Shown: piece by piece, positions 1 to 6,858 of the stretch
How positions within the stretch are numbered: position 1 is the first letter of the stretch
How the letters are laid out: the number at the start of each line of letters is the position of its first letter
From: a virus
Reading direction: 5' to 3' (one strand)
Virus record (IMG/VR): IMGVR_UViG_3300030012_001759
Location: 1-34,441 of that record
Length of the DNA stretch: 34,441 nucleotides
Notes under the pieces: generated by a model
Database searches by the model: none
What the model saw: only the letters and a program-made list of their open reading frames with translations
Told to the model about the DNA's origin: nothing
Made by a program: the position numbers and the translations under genes

Positions 1-99
1 AAGCTAATTTACCCCTTTTAGGGTGCTTGTATATACGTCCTCTTACATTCTTTGACTGACCTATATATATAAGCTCGTCATTGGCATCGTACATTGCAT
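1..99. repeat. Terminal direct repeat, left copy (circular-contig overlap)
   Basis: Bases 1-99 are identical to 34343-34441. An exact 99-base overlap that cuts a coding sequence in mid-frame is what an assembler leaves when it closes a circle, so the two copies are most likely one locus. The gene reads through the joint without a frame break, which supports circularity. A real short terminal redundancy is possible but less likely. Confidence 0.9.
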
Positions 100-154
100 A
101 AATTCCAGGTATTGGCTTGATTTTTTCAACTCTGGTATATTTTTTCCATCTCAT
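1..154 (-). CDS. GIY-YIG nuclease, N-terminal part (gene split by window ends)
   Basis: This is the 5' part of the gene that continues at 34342 down to 34059 on the circle. The start ATG (152-154) overlaps the TGA stop of the upstream gene as ATGA. The joined protein has 145 aa. Residues 17-19 are GIY and 30-32 are YIG, followed by R38/R40 and H44, the standard order of a GIY-YIG nuclease core. The rest is described at the right-hand entry. Read from the window alone, the right-hand part would be given a false internal start 20 residues too late. Confidence 0.85.
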   Translation of the reverse strand, partial: MRWKKYTRVEKIKPIPGIYAMYDANDELIYIGQSKNVRGRIYKHPKRGKLA

Positions 155-504
155 TTTCCCCAGACTCCCTCATCTACGAGCTGTGCAATGATTCCATATA
201 CACTTGTATCCTGAAATGCATCAATGTAGGTCTCATTCTTTACTGCGTTCTTACCATCATTCTTAAATAAGATGGTCATCAATCTGTTCGCTTTGTCATT
301 CATACGAATCACCAATGCCTTTAAACTCATTCTTCGATCTTCTTGAACCCTCATATTGCCGCCGAGACTTATATTCGAGCTACCATAGTCGTGTTGTTTT
401 CGACAAAATGTCTCGTATTGTGCTTCCATTATTTCTTTGTACCTCTTCGTCATGTTTGGGTACTTTTTCTCCATCTTAGCGATATAGTTTTCTTGCACCA
501 TCAT
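151..504 (-). CDS. DUF1599-like (nucleotide modification associated domain 1) protein
   Basis: 117 aa. The segment around residues 25-75 (a Tyr-x-Glu-x-x-x aromatic stretch, then K-Q-H-D-Y-G, then a basic helix with R-M-N-D-K-A-N-R-L) and the C-terminal helix D-T-x-V-Y-G-I-I-A-Q-L resemble the all-alpha DUF1599/Nmad1 family, which is linked to phage base modification; this is family recall, not a search. An AAAGGAG Shine-Dalgarno lies 6 nt before the first of two adjacent ATG codons. The gene is coupled by ATGA to the GIY-YIG nuclease downstream and overlaps the 48-aa basic gene upstream. It may act with the cytosine methyltransferase at 30 kb, but that is inference. Confidence 0.65.
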   Translation of the reverse strand: MMVQENYIAKMEKKYPNMTKRYKEIMEAQYETFCRKQHDYGSSNISLGGNMRVQEDRRMSLKALVIRMNDKANRLMTILFKNDGKNAVKNETYIDAFQDTSVYGIIAQLVDEGVWGK

Positions 505-622
505 TCACTCCTTTCTTTTTCTGTTTGCGTTGTATTTGCTTTGCAGTTCTCCCATTAGCATTTAACTGCTTGTTCAAAAGTATTCTTTTGCGCTTACGTT
601 CTTTAGCCTTCTTGTTTGGCAT
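476..622 (-). CDS. Small basic protein (48 aa), unknown
   Basis: Unrecognised. An ATG at 622 opens a 48-codon frame rich in Lys, Arg and Gln and without a hydrophobic segment. Its end overlaps the next gene by 29 bp and its start lies inside the end of the previous one, the same packing as the surrounding operon. The ribosome site is weak (AGAAAGAGAG). The composition suggests an RNA- or DNA-binding peptide. It fills the gap between two better-supported genes, which is the main argument for it. Confidence 0.45.
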   Translation of the reverse strand: MPNKKAKERKRKRILLNKQLNANGRTAKQIQRKQKKKGVNDGARKLYR

Positions 623-767
623 TCTGCTCTCTTTCTAATTTATAATCCTTAAAACCTATGAAATGCCACCATCCATTACCACCTTTCTTAAAGAACTCCT
701 TTTTTTCCTTTATGTATAATGGATCAGAAAGACCTTTATATTTCCAATGTCTTTTAACTTTAGCCAT
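603..767 (-). CDS. Small protein (54 aa), unknown
   Basis: Unrecognised. The 54-codon frame starts at ATG 767 behind the ribosome site CGAAAGG, a site form used again before several rightward genes. It is rich in Lys and aromatic residues, with a G-N-G-W-W-H-F cluster near residues 30-36, and ends in a charged helix. It overlaps the next small gene by 20 bp. A good ribosome site plus tight packing make it a probable gene. Confidence 0.5.
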   Translation of the reverse strand: MAKVKRHWKYKGLSDPLYIKEKKEFFKKGGNGWWHFIGFKDYKLEREQNAKQEG

Positions 768-812
768 GTTTTACCTTTCGTATGTGAATGTTTTTGGCAA
801 CAACTCGTATTA

Positions 813-908
813 TTATAATACCCTTGTTAAAAAATTAATTATTAAAACGCCAATCCCAATAATTACACTTTTTTTAAATGCTGTTGCCAAATCTTTTTTA
901 CAGGACAC
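813..908 (-). CDS. Possible single-pass membrane peptide (31 aa)
   Basis: A GTG-started frame inside the end of the cysteine-rich gene gives 31 residues: a short Lys-rich head, then a hydrophobic stretch of about 15 residues (I-I-G-I-G-V-L-I-I) ending in TAATAA. No convincing ribosome site is visible, so expression would depend on coupling to the upstream gene. Weakly supported. Confidence 0.25.
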   Translation of the reverse strand: MSCKKDLATAFKKSVIIGIGVLIINFLTRVL

Positions 909-1021
909 CTAGTCATGTATTTAATTCTGTTCTCACCTGTTTGAAAGCCACAGACAAAATTGCCTTTATGTTTAGCTCCAAATGCACAGGTCTTATTTAT
1001 CAGCGGACAATAGCCGAACAT
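863..1021 (-). CDS. Four-cysteine mini-protein (52 aa), possible Zn-binding
   Basis: ATG 1021 lies inside the end of the resolvase gene in another frame, preceded by GAAAGA. The frame gives 52 aa with Cys at 5, 12, 24 and 39 and several aromatic and basic residues, which suggests a small metal-bound or disulfide fold. It covers most of what would otherwise be a 225-bp gap. Family unknown. Confidence 0.5.
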   Translation of the reverse strand: MFGYCPLINKTCAFGAKHKGNFVCGFQTGENRIKYMTRCPVKKIWQQHLKKV

Positions 1022-1292
1022 ATTCTTTCATAGGGATCACCGCAAAGCTTTCACGATGATCCCCTCTGAACATCACTACATCACAGCTTCCAAGCTCAAG
1101 CCACTTCGGAATGGCTTTCCTGCGCTTGGCTTGGATTTTAATACCATCAGCAATCAAGTCAACATCAGGTTCTACACCCATCGAGCGACCATCACTACCC
1201 CACGCTCTCTGACACTCGAATCCCTCGTCAGTCAGTTGTTCTAATAGTTCTCTCTCGTAGGCGTAACCCTTGCGACTGCTCTTTGATGGCAT
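993..1292 (-). CDS. Holliday junction resolvase-like PD-(D/E)XK nuclease
   Basis: 99 aa. An N-terminal basic stretch leads to a helix carrying Glu13, then P-D-V-D-L (42-46) and the strand I-K-I-Q-A-K (51-56), the E/D...D...(E/Q)xK arrangement of Hjc-type resolvases and related phage nucleases, with Gln54 in the usual Glu position. It would cut branched DNA in recombination or before packaging. The ribosome site AGGAG lies 8 nt before the ATG. It follows the single-strand binding protein gene and belongs to the early replication/recombination operon. Confidence 0.7.
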   Translation of the reverse strand: MPSKSSRKGYAYERELLEQLTDEGFECQRAWGSDGRSMGVEPDVDLIADGIKIQAKRRKAIPKWLELGSCDVVMFRGDHRESFAVIPMKEYVRLLSADK

Positions 1293-1431
1293 TATCTAAC
1301 TCCTGTTGTAGTTTTTGTATTATGTGTTTCGGTTCGTTCTTGAGCTTAGAAAGGTAAATCTTCTTGCTCAGTATCCGAATCCGATTCTGCGGTGAATCCA
1401 TCGACTGGTACAAACCCTGTTGTTCTGCCAC
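1228..1431 (-). CDS. Possible small helical protein bridging SSB and resolvase genes
   Basis: An open frame of up to 67 codons overlaps the end of the SSB gene and the start of the resolvase gene. The last 50 residues are Lys/Gln/Glu-rich and likely helical. No ribosome site stands out for either the GTG at 1431 or the ATG at 1401. The only reasons to keep it are the open frame and the 53-bp gap it fills. Confidence 0.25.
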   Translation of the reverse strand: MAEQQGLYQSMDSPQNRIRILSKKIYLSKLKNEPKHIIQKLQQELDNAIKEQSQGLRLRERTIRTTD

Positions 1432-1855
1432 CTGATTTTACGATCTGACATCCTGAAAGCCATAGGCTCATAGAATTATCTCTATCGTTTAATCTAGGTG
1501 CAATCATTAACTTAACAATATCGCCACCAAAAGGTGTATCGTCTGTTTCCTTTGCTCCTGCATCAACGCAAGGAAAACTTGTTTTTGGGTTTTCACCTGC
1601 GGTGTATGTCTTGGATTTTACTTTCAAAATATCGGTTCCATCTTCAGTCTTTGTCTGTCCATTTATCTTTTTAGCACCTGACGACTTTTTCCAAGCATCC
1701 ATCTCTTTCTTTAATTCAGGAGTAATTACTACGCTAATGTTATGGTCTCCTGGAGTACCAAAAAACACATCAGGTTTATGTAAATGCGACCATTTTACCT
1801 CTAGCTCATTCGTTACAAATGTCTTAGGTAACGTGGTCTCTTTTTTAGTTGCCAT
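1346..1855 (-). CDS. Single-stranded DNA-binding protein (gp2.5/DUF2815-like)
   Basis: 169 aa from ATG 1855, which has the strong site AAAGGAG 7 nt upstream; the longer frame from 1933 has no such site. The body has mixed beta-rich segments (an F-F-G-T-P-G-D-H-N-I-S-V-V-I strand pair near residues 29-42 and a G-x-D-I-V-K-L-M-I-A-P strand). The C-terminus is an acidic tail ending E-Q-E-D-L-P-F, the D/E-rich, Phe-terminated tip typical of SSB proteins and T7 gp2.5, which recruits partner enzymes. It lies upstream of the resolvase in the early operon. Confidence 0.75.
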   Translation of the reverse strand: MATKKETTLPKTFVTNELEVKWSHLHKPDVFFGTPGDHNISVVITPELKKEMDAWKKSSGAKKINGQTKTEDGTDILKVKSKTYTAGENPKTSFPCVDAGAKETDDTPFGGDIVKLMIAPRLNDRDNSMSLWLSGCQIVKSGGRTTGFVPVDGFTAESDSDTEQEDLPF

Positions 1856-1866
1856 ACGTTTCTCCT

Positions 1867-1965
1867 TTAGCAATTGGTTATAACTAATAGTAGAGCTAAT
1901 ACTACTATTAGTATGGTTTCTACGTTTTTCCAAGACTCAAACACAATAAAATGTGCTAGGTCCAT
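1867..1965 (-). CDS. Possible single-pass membrane peptide (32 aa)
   Basis: ATG 1965 opens a 32-codon frame with an amphipathic head and a strongly hydrophobic tail (I-L-I-V-V-L-A-L-L-L-V-I). Its TAA stop overlaps the Shine-Dalgarno of the SSB gene, so translation could be coupled. The ribosome site before it is poor. The 11-bp inverted repeat at 1883-1912 lies inside this frame, so the region may instead be a structured leader. Confidence 0.35.
   Translation of the reverse strand: MDLAHFIVFESWKNVETILIVVLALLLVITNC
1883..1912. promoter_or_regulatory. 11-bp inverted repeat upstream of SSB gene
   Basis: ACTAATAGTAG at 1883-1893 and CTACTATTAGT at 1902-1912 are perfect complements around an 8-nt loop. 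There is no U-run after it on the minus strand, so it is not a classical terminator. It could be an operator or an mRNA hairpin just upstream of the SSB ribosome site. Confidence 0.45.
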
Positions 1966-1972
1966 AAGAAAA

Positions 1973-2188
1973 TTAATCAACGAAGTTTTCATAGCCTCTC
2001 CTCTCAGCTTTTTTCATGATTTCCTCAAATAAAAATATATCTGAGCCTTCATCTGTGTCAACAATATGAAGTTGATCTTTCTTTTTAACTGTGTAATTAA
2101 TCCCTTTTTTGTCTAACACTCTTAAGATGTATTCTAACATAGACATCTTTTCATCTTTAGACTCAAATTTTATGATACCCTTACTCAT
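1973..2188 (-). CDS. Unknown early protein (71 aa)
   Basis: Unrecognised. 71 aa, mixed charge: an N-terminal strand (G-I-I-K-F-E), a helix (M-L-E-Y-I-L-R-V-L), a K-K-K-D-Q-L strand and an acidic turn before a C-terminal helix, consistent with a small alpha/beta fold. Its ATG overlaps the TGA of a possible 26-codon leader frame as ATGA and has no good ribosome site of its own, so coupling to that leader would explain its translation. Second or third gene of the early leftward operon. Confidence 0.55.
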   Translation of the reverse strand: MSKGIIKFESKDEKMSMLEYILRVLDKKGINYTVKKKDQLHIVDTDEGSDIFLFEEIMKKAERRGYENFVD

Positions 2189-2265
2189 GGCGTGTGGGGA
2201 GCTAATCGGTTTTCAACTAAGGGAGAGTTGTAGGTTTTATAACGAAAGGGTGAATAGCTCCCCAT
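2185..2265 (-). CDS. Possible 26-aa leader peptide
   Basis: ATG 2265 opens a 26-codon frame ending in TGA that overlaps the next ATG (ATGA). The peptide is unremarkable (Ser, Tyr, Pro-rich). It is bracketed by the two arms of the 2195-2264 inverted repeat, so its translation could open or close that structure. No clear ribosome site. Weakly supported. Confidence 0.25.
   Translation of the reverse strand: MGSYSPFRYKTYNSPLVENRLAPHTP
2195..2264. promoter_or_regulatory. Long-loop 10-bp inverted repeat after XRE gene
   Basis: TGGGGAGCTA at 2195-2204 and TAGCTCCCCA at 2255-2264 are perfect complements separated by 50 nt. In the leftward mRNA they would close a loop containing the possible leader peptide and would bury the start region of the 71-aa gene. 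Alternatively the two sites could bind one regulator. Confidence 0.4.
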
Positions 2266-2272
2266 ATTTAGA

Positions 2273-2467
2273 CTATACATTATACAAACTTTCAGGTTCT
2301 TCGCCAAGTACATTTGCAATATCGATTCGTGTTTGGCTATCCATAGTTCTTTGACCCTTAAGCATCATATGCACTAAACTATGGCTTTTATTTAATTTTC
2401 GAGCCAACCATCTTTGGCTGCGCTCTTCGTCTTTTAGTTTTTGTTTTATTCTCTCTAAATGGTTCAA
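2273..2467 (-). CDS. XRE/Cro-type helix-turn-helix regulator
   Basis: 64 aa from TTG 2467. This start has the site AAAGGA 6 nt upstream, and the longer frame to 2506 would begin upstream of the predicted promoter -10 box. Residues about 15-55 form a Cro/C1-type HTH: R-W-L-A-R-K-L-N-K-S then H-S-L-V-H-M-M-L-K-G-Q-R, followed by a helix with T-R-I-D-I-A-N-V-L. It is the first gene of the early leftward operon and diverges from the integrase, so it probably represses both promoters (Cro- or C2-like role, inferred). No second, CI-sized repressor is visible in the genome. Confidence 0.75.
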   Translation of the reverse strand: MNHLERIKQKLKDEERSQRWLARKLNKSHSLVHMMLKGQRTMDSQTRIDIANVLGEEPESLYNV

Positions 2468-2489
2468 AACAAGTCCTTTCCTTTTGCTA

Positions 2490-2543
2490 AGTATACAAAA
2501 TGTCAAATATTACTTGCAACCAATTTGTTTACAATCATATATT
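2490..2543. promoter_or_regulatory. Divergent promoter region with a shared palindromic -35
   Basis: TTGCAA at 2514-2519 is its own reverse complement. Rightward it is followed after 18 bp by TATATT (2538-2543) toward the integrase. Leftward it is followed after 18 bp by TATACT (2490-2495 on the minus strand) toward the XRE gene. Both spacings suit a sigma-70-type promoter. TTTGTTTACA (2524-2533) lies between, and is also found in two other intergenic regions. Predicted from sequence only. Confidence 0.5.
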
Positions 2544-2566
2544 AAAACAAACAATGGAGAGTTTTT

Positions 2567-3568
2567 ATGTCTAAAATTATAAAATTACAAAACGACAAGT
2601 ATCGCATAACTTATCAAGATCCTGACCTGGGAAAACAGGTAAAGCGTGTAATTACTGGAAAGTCTAGAGCTAAAAGTTATTTTAATCGTGTCAATAGCAT
2701 TATAGATGCAAACAAACTGCAAATTGAAATACCTCGTAAGTTCAACAATAATTATACTTTAGAAGAACTTAAAGATGAGTTTCTTACGTTTATCAAAAAG
2801 AATAGAAGCGAACATACATATAAAAGGTATTGCACTTCTTTAAATAATCTTATAAAATGTTTTTCTAGTAGTATTAAAGTTGAAAGTATAAACATTGAAT
2901 TATATAAGGATAAAAACAACCATCGTAAAGCGAATGGAGTTAATGGTGATCTTAGGGCAATAAAAAGTGCATTCTCTTGGGCTATCAGTCGCAAAAAAAT
3001 ACAATCTGAGCCTGTAATATCTTATTATAAAATTGCTAAGAAGAAAATCAATGTATTATCTGACGATGATATCAAGACTCTAATTAATACAGCCACAGGG
3101 GATACAAAGAATCTTGTACGATTTTATCTATTAACGGGCGCAAGGATATCTGAACCGCTACAAAAAAACTTTACATGGAACGATGTAGATTTTATGAACA
3201 ATCGCATATCTATGACACGCAAAGGCAACAGAAAGTCTTGGGTTAGCGTATCGCAATCTGTCATGGATATATTGTATAATTGGATGGACAGAGAATCACC
3301 GATACCCTACACCGATTCATACGTTAGAAACAGGTTTGAATCTTTAAGAGATGAGACTGGTATACAGTTTACTGCACACGATTTAAGAAAGGCTTCAGGG
3401 GCAATATTGTTACGCCAAGGGGCTTCAATATTTCATGTGTCCAAGTTTTTGGACCACACAAGCGTTGATATAACTGTAAAGTATTATGTTGATCTTCTAA
3501 ATGAAGAAAAGCGTGAATTGTATGAGTCTGTAGCTACGCACTTAAGCTCTATCGTTAGTGAAGTTTAG
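2567..3568 (+). CDS. int: Tyrosine recombinase / phage integrase
   Basis: 333 aa, a normal length for the family. The N-terminal arm-type and core-binding region covers about 1-160; the catalytic domain follows with R193 (L-L-T-G-A-R-I-S-E), K219 or K223 in the beta-hairpin, H271-x-x-R274 (H-D-L-R-K), H297 and the nucleophile Y306 (or the adjacent Y307). The full R-K-H-R-H-Y set is present, so it should be active. The site GGAGAG lies 6 nt before the ATG. It is one of few rightward genes, diverges from the XRE regulator, and its 3' end overlaps by 27 bp the convergent last gene of the late operon. No att core or tRNA fragment was recognised beside it. Confidence 0.92.
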   Translation: MSKIIKLQNDKYRITYQDPDLGKQVKRVITGKSRAKSYFNRVNSIIDANKLQIEIPRKFNNNYTLEELKDEFLTFIKKNRSEHTYKRYCTSLNNLIKCFSSSIKVESINIELYKDKNNHRKANGVNGDLRAIKSAFSWAISRKKIQSEPVISYYKIAKKKINVLSDDDIKTLINTATGDTKNLVRFYLLTGARISEPLQKNFTWNDVDFMNNRISMTRKGNRKSWVSVSQSVMDILYNWMDRESPIPYTDSYVRNRFESLRDETGIQFTAHDLRKASGAILLRQGASIFHVSKFLDHTSVDITVKYYVDLLNEEKRELYESVATHLSSIVSEV

Positions 3569-4510
3569 CTGTATATCGTACAGCCCTGATGCGACCTCGG
3601 TAGCAACAAAAGGATTGTTCGATGAGAACGCATATCGATATTCACTATCGTCTTCAATAAGTATACGTTGGTCTTTGCCTTTATCTATAATATTTCTAAT
3701 AGAATCTTTGACAGTCTCACTGGCTAGACTAAATTGATATTGATAGAATTCTTCATCGTCATTCTCTTTGTTTGCATATTCAAACCCACTGTAGCTTTCA
3801 AGTACGCTTGTCCTGGGCTTTGCACCAGTCTTTAATCCTACCTCAAAGTTTCTTGGTAGCTCATAACGCTCACCCATAAAGATTTCACTAAGCTCTACAT
3901 CAAAGCTACCTGATAATTGCAGTAGAACAATATCTGTAGTAACAGGGCTAGAACCAAAGTCTATGATTGTCCACCCTGATGACGATATTGTACTTTCCTT
4001 TACAAGACCCAAGCTGTCATTTGGATTGTCTGCGGTTAAGAATACATTGCCATTGCTAGTAAGAAATGTTTTACTTGCAGATGTCAAGAATATAACGTTT
4101 TTGTCAGTAGCGAATACTTTTACAGTTGCAGCAGTATTGACAGTAGGAGCATGAAATGCAATGAAATCGAATGTAGATGTATCAGTAAATTCGTAGCGAA
4201 GTCCAATATCAGTACCTGCATCCGCAGTTTTAAAGAGTTTATTGTTTGATGTATAAAAGGTTTCATTTGCTGAAGTCTCAAATGTCTTTAAGCTTGTAAA
4301 GTCTGTTTGCAGTGTATTCCTGTAATCATATAGAACGCTTGGTGTCTTTGTAGTATAATCGGATTGAAATGACGAGGTAGCAATACTACCAAATTTTCGC
4401 ACTTCTAAAGAAAATAACGAGGTATTATCACCGAAGTCTATTGATGCCGAAGAATTGATAAACCCTTCTGTGGGTGCATTCAGACCGATCGTGTCTGTAT
4501 ATAGAATCAT
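3542..4510 (-). CDS. Tail protein, paralogue of the 6858-7610 gene
   Basis: 322 aa, last gene of the late operon; its ATG overlaps the stop of the adhesin gene (TATGA). Ser/Thr-rich, beta-predicted, without cysteines. Its C-terminal ~115 residues align by eye with the 250-aa protein on the other side of the adhesin: both have an aromatic/Pro segment after a G-E/K residue, then a G-x-E-Y-A-N-K signature with acidic or basic residues after it, then a helix (E-T-V/D-K) and a final strand. The middle holds internal near-repeats of F-x-T-S/T-x-x-N-x-x-F-x-T. Probably part of the tail tip or fibre attachment. The reading end overlaps the integrase 3' end. Confidence 0.6.
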   Translation of the reverse strand: MILYTDTIGLNAPTEGFINSSASIDFGDNTSLFSLEVRKFGSIATSSFQSDYTTKTPSVLYDYRNTLQTDFTSLKTFETSANETFYTSNNKLFKTADAGTDIGLRYEFTDTSTFDFIAFHAPTVNTAATVKVFATDKNVIFLTSASKTFLTSNGNVFLTADNPNDSLGLVKESTISSSGWTIIDFGSSPVTTDIVLLQLSGSFDVELSEIFMGERYELPRNFEVGLKTGAKPRTSVLESYSGFEYANKENDDEEFYQYQFSLASETVKDSIRNIIDKGKDQRILIEDDSEYRYAFSSNNPFVATEVASGLYDIQLNFTNDRA

Positions 4511-6858
4511 ATTTGTCGCATAATGAACGTACCGCTAGAACCTGCTGTTCCATTAGTGCCTCCAGAAGAAGTCCCACCTGCGCCACCAGTCACATCTACA
4601 AAACTTGATGAGACATTTGTTGTTGATACGATAACAACAGCACCGCCATTACCACCTCCACCGCCACCACCATCTCCATCTGCACCAGACCCTGTAAATC
4701 CATTGCCACCTGTGCCACCTTTAGCTTCAAACTTTGCACCGCTATTCAATGTTATTGTTTTTGCGCCAATGACAACGAAGCCACCTCCGCCTCCGCCTCC
4801 GCCACCACCATGACCATCAGCAGCTTTACCTCCGCCACCGCCTCCGCCTCCTCCTCCGCAAGAAGGTCTAATAGTTTTTGGTGTATCATCAACTCCATAT
4901 AAATCACGCATAGTAAACAGTACGCTTGGATCGGTATGTGCAAAATTAGTCTTCTTCACAGTTGCACCACCTGCAGTACCACCACTACCTGCGGATGTGC
5001 CACCTGCTAAAGTTTGTCCTGCACCACCTGCTGAACCATTATTAGAATTTATACAAGGATCAGCACTAACCCCAGTTCCACCATTAAAATCACTGCTTCC
5101 ACCAAGACCTCCATTACCTCCACCTCGCAAAGTTCCTTCTGATGCACCTGAGCCTCTAGATCCACCATCTTCAGAACCACCATTACCACCATTTCCACCA
5201 TTGTTTACAATTTTACCGCTAGATTGCATTGTAAGTGTGCCAGATACAAATATGCGATGTCCGCCTGTGTTTATAGTAGCTCCAACATCTAAGTTCGTGT
5301 AATATTTATCTTCTGTTAGGGTTATGTTACCAGATACAGTTGCAGAGCCATCTGAGCCATCACCAAATAACCCTACAAATAAAAGATCTTGTAAATCATT
5401 ACCACCAAGAGTTATGTGTGTTGCATTAATTGTGCTAGTGTCAATTTGTGTAGCTGTTATTGTGCTTGAGGCAATTTTAGATGCTGTGATTGTTCCTGCA
5501 GCAATTTCAGATGCAGTTATAGTTCCAGTAGCAATTTCAGAAGCTGTTATAGTATCGGCAGCAATAACTGCTGCAGTAATAGAGTTCAAAGCAATTTTAT
5601 CAGCACCATCAATAGTGTTTGTAGCAATCTTATCGTTGTTGATAGTTAAATTTGATATATTTGCAGATGTTATTGTCAAATTAGCAATTTTACCTGCAGT
5701 GATTTCAAGATCTCCAATCTTACCTGCTGTTATAGCACCATCTGCTATCTTACCAGTTGTTACTGCTGAAGATGCTATTTTACCACTTGTTACCGCTGAT
5801 GTTCCAATCTTACCTGCAGTGATAGCTGCATTTGCTATTTGAGTTGCAGTGATGGTAGATGAAGTTATGTTTGTAGCTGTAATAGTACCTGAACCAATAT
5901 TTGAACCACTGATAGTTGCAGAAGCAATCTTTGTACCAGTGATAGTTGCATCAGTTATGTTTGTTGCTGTGATTGTACCCGCCCCAATATTAGAACCTGT
6001 AATTGTTGCAGAAGCAATCTTGCCTCCAGTAATTGTAGCATTTGTTATATTGGAAGCAGTTATTGTCCCACTGCCTATGTTAGAACCTGTAATTGTAGCA
6101 GAAGCTATTTTGCTTCCTGTGATGGTAGCGTTAGTGATATTTGAAGCGGTAATTGTTCCTGATGCTATATTAGATCCTGATACTGTGGCTGATGCAATAT
6201 CGGTTCCTGTTATTGTAGCGTTTTGAATATCGCTTGATGTGATTACGACATTTGCGATACTTGAATAATCTATCGTTTTATTTGTCAAAGTTTGCGTTGA
6301 GCTAATATCAACAATATCGCCAGTCGAAGTACCACCTACAGTTTTACCTGTTAGTTGATTTATTTCAGATGTACTAGCGGTTAATCCATCAAGTATATTT
6401 AGTTCTGTGACTGATAGTGTAGCTCCATCGAGTATGTTTAATTCCGTAGCGGTAGACGTTACACCATCTAATATATTAAGCTCTGCAGTAGTAGATGTAA
6501 CTCCGTCTAATATGTTAAGCTCTGCAGTAGTAGATGTAACTCCGTCTAATATGTTAAGCTCGGCTGTCGTGCTTGTGACCCCATCGAGTATATTAAGCTC
6601 GGCATTTGTGCTAGTTACTCCTGTTAGTATATTTAGCTCTGCAGCACTTGAGGTAATAACGACTCCACCCTGGAGTAACGATGTTCCTGACTTTGCTCCT
6701 ACATTTGCTCCGCTGATTTCTAACGCTGTTGTGGTGCCATCTCCATCAAATACTACACGATTTGTGGATGCGTGTACACCATCTGTGTCCCCTACGTGAA
6801 GAAGTTGTGTATAACCTGCACTGATCGAAGTATCGGTAAGTGATGTATTCGCTGCCAT
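4507..6858 (-). CDS. Repeat-rich tail fibre / adhesin with polyglycine C-terminal domain
   Basis: 783 aa in four zones. Residues 1-70: attachment head. Residues 72-170: seven 12-13-residue repeats built on A-E-L-N-I-L-D-G-V-T-S-T. Residues about 204-483: some 28 near-perfect decapeptides of the form x-x-I-T-x-x-x-I-A-x, probably a regular beta fibre. After a folded segment (484-550), residues about 552-783 are Gly-rich, including two runs of ten glycines, with hydrophobic strands between (F-V-V-I-G-A-K-T-I). Interspersed polyglycine is a hallmark of T-even-type gp38 adhesins, in which polyglycine II helices carry receptor-binding loops (known for that family; the link here is inference). Lies between two related tail proteins. 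Confidence 0.8.
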   Translation of the reverse strand: MAANTSLTDTSISAGYTQLLHVGDTDGVHASTNRVVFDGDGTTTALEISGANVGAKSGTSLLQGGVVITSSAAELNILTGVTSTNAELNILDGVTSTTAELNILDGVTSTTAELNILDGVTSTTAELNILDGVTSTATELNILDGATLSVTELNILDGLTASTSEINQLTGKTVGGTSTGDIVDISSTQTLTNKTIDYSSIANVVITSSDIQNATITGTDIASATVSGSNIASGTITASNITNATITGSKIASATITGSNIGSGTITASNITNATITGGKIASATITGSNIGAGTITATNITDATITGTKIASATISGSNIGSGTITATNITSSTITATQIANAAITAGKIGTSAVTSGKIASSAVTTGKIADGAITAGKIGDLEITAGKIANLTITSANISNLTINNDKIATNTIDGADKIALNSITAAVIAADTITASEIATGTITASEIAAGTITASKIASSTITATQIDTSTINATHITLGGNDLQDLLFVGLFGDGSDGSATVSGNITLTEDKYYTNLDVGATINTGGHRIFVSGTLTMQSSGKIVNNGGNGGNGGSEDGGSRGSGASEGTLRGGGNGGLGGSSDFNGGTGVSADPCINSNNGSAGGAGQTLAGGTSAGSGGTAGGATVKKTNFAHTDPSVLFTMRDLYGVDDTPKTIRPSCGGGGGGGGGGKAADGHGGGGGGGGGGFVVIGAKTITLNSGAKFEAKGGTGGNGFTGSGADGDGGGGGGGNGGAVVIVSTTNVSSSFVDVTGGAGGTSSGGTNGTAGSSGTFIMRQI

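Noticed and set aside
1346-1933. Long SSB form starting at 1933
   Set aside because: ATG 1855 has the strong ribosome site and the extra 26 residues look unlike the family.
2109-2354. Rightward 81-aa frame across the regulator/71-aa gene boundary
   Set aside because: Opposite to two better genes, no ribosome site, no recognisable features.
2273-2506. XRE regulator starting at 2506
   Set aside because: That ATG lies upstream of the predicted -10 box; TTG 2467 has AAAGGA at proper spacing.
4523-6799. Rightward Pro/Val/Ala-rich open frames opposite the adhesin gene
   Set aside because: They are the antisense of GGN-rich and repeat-rich coding sequence, have no ribosome sites, and mirror the repeat periodicity.
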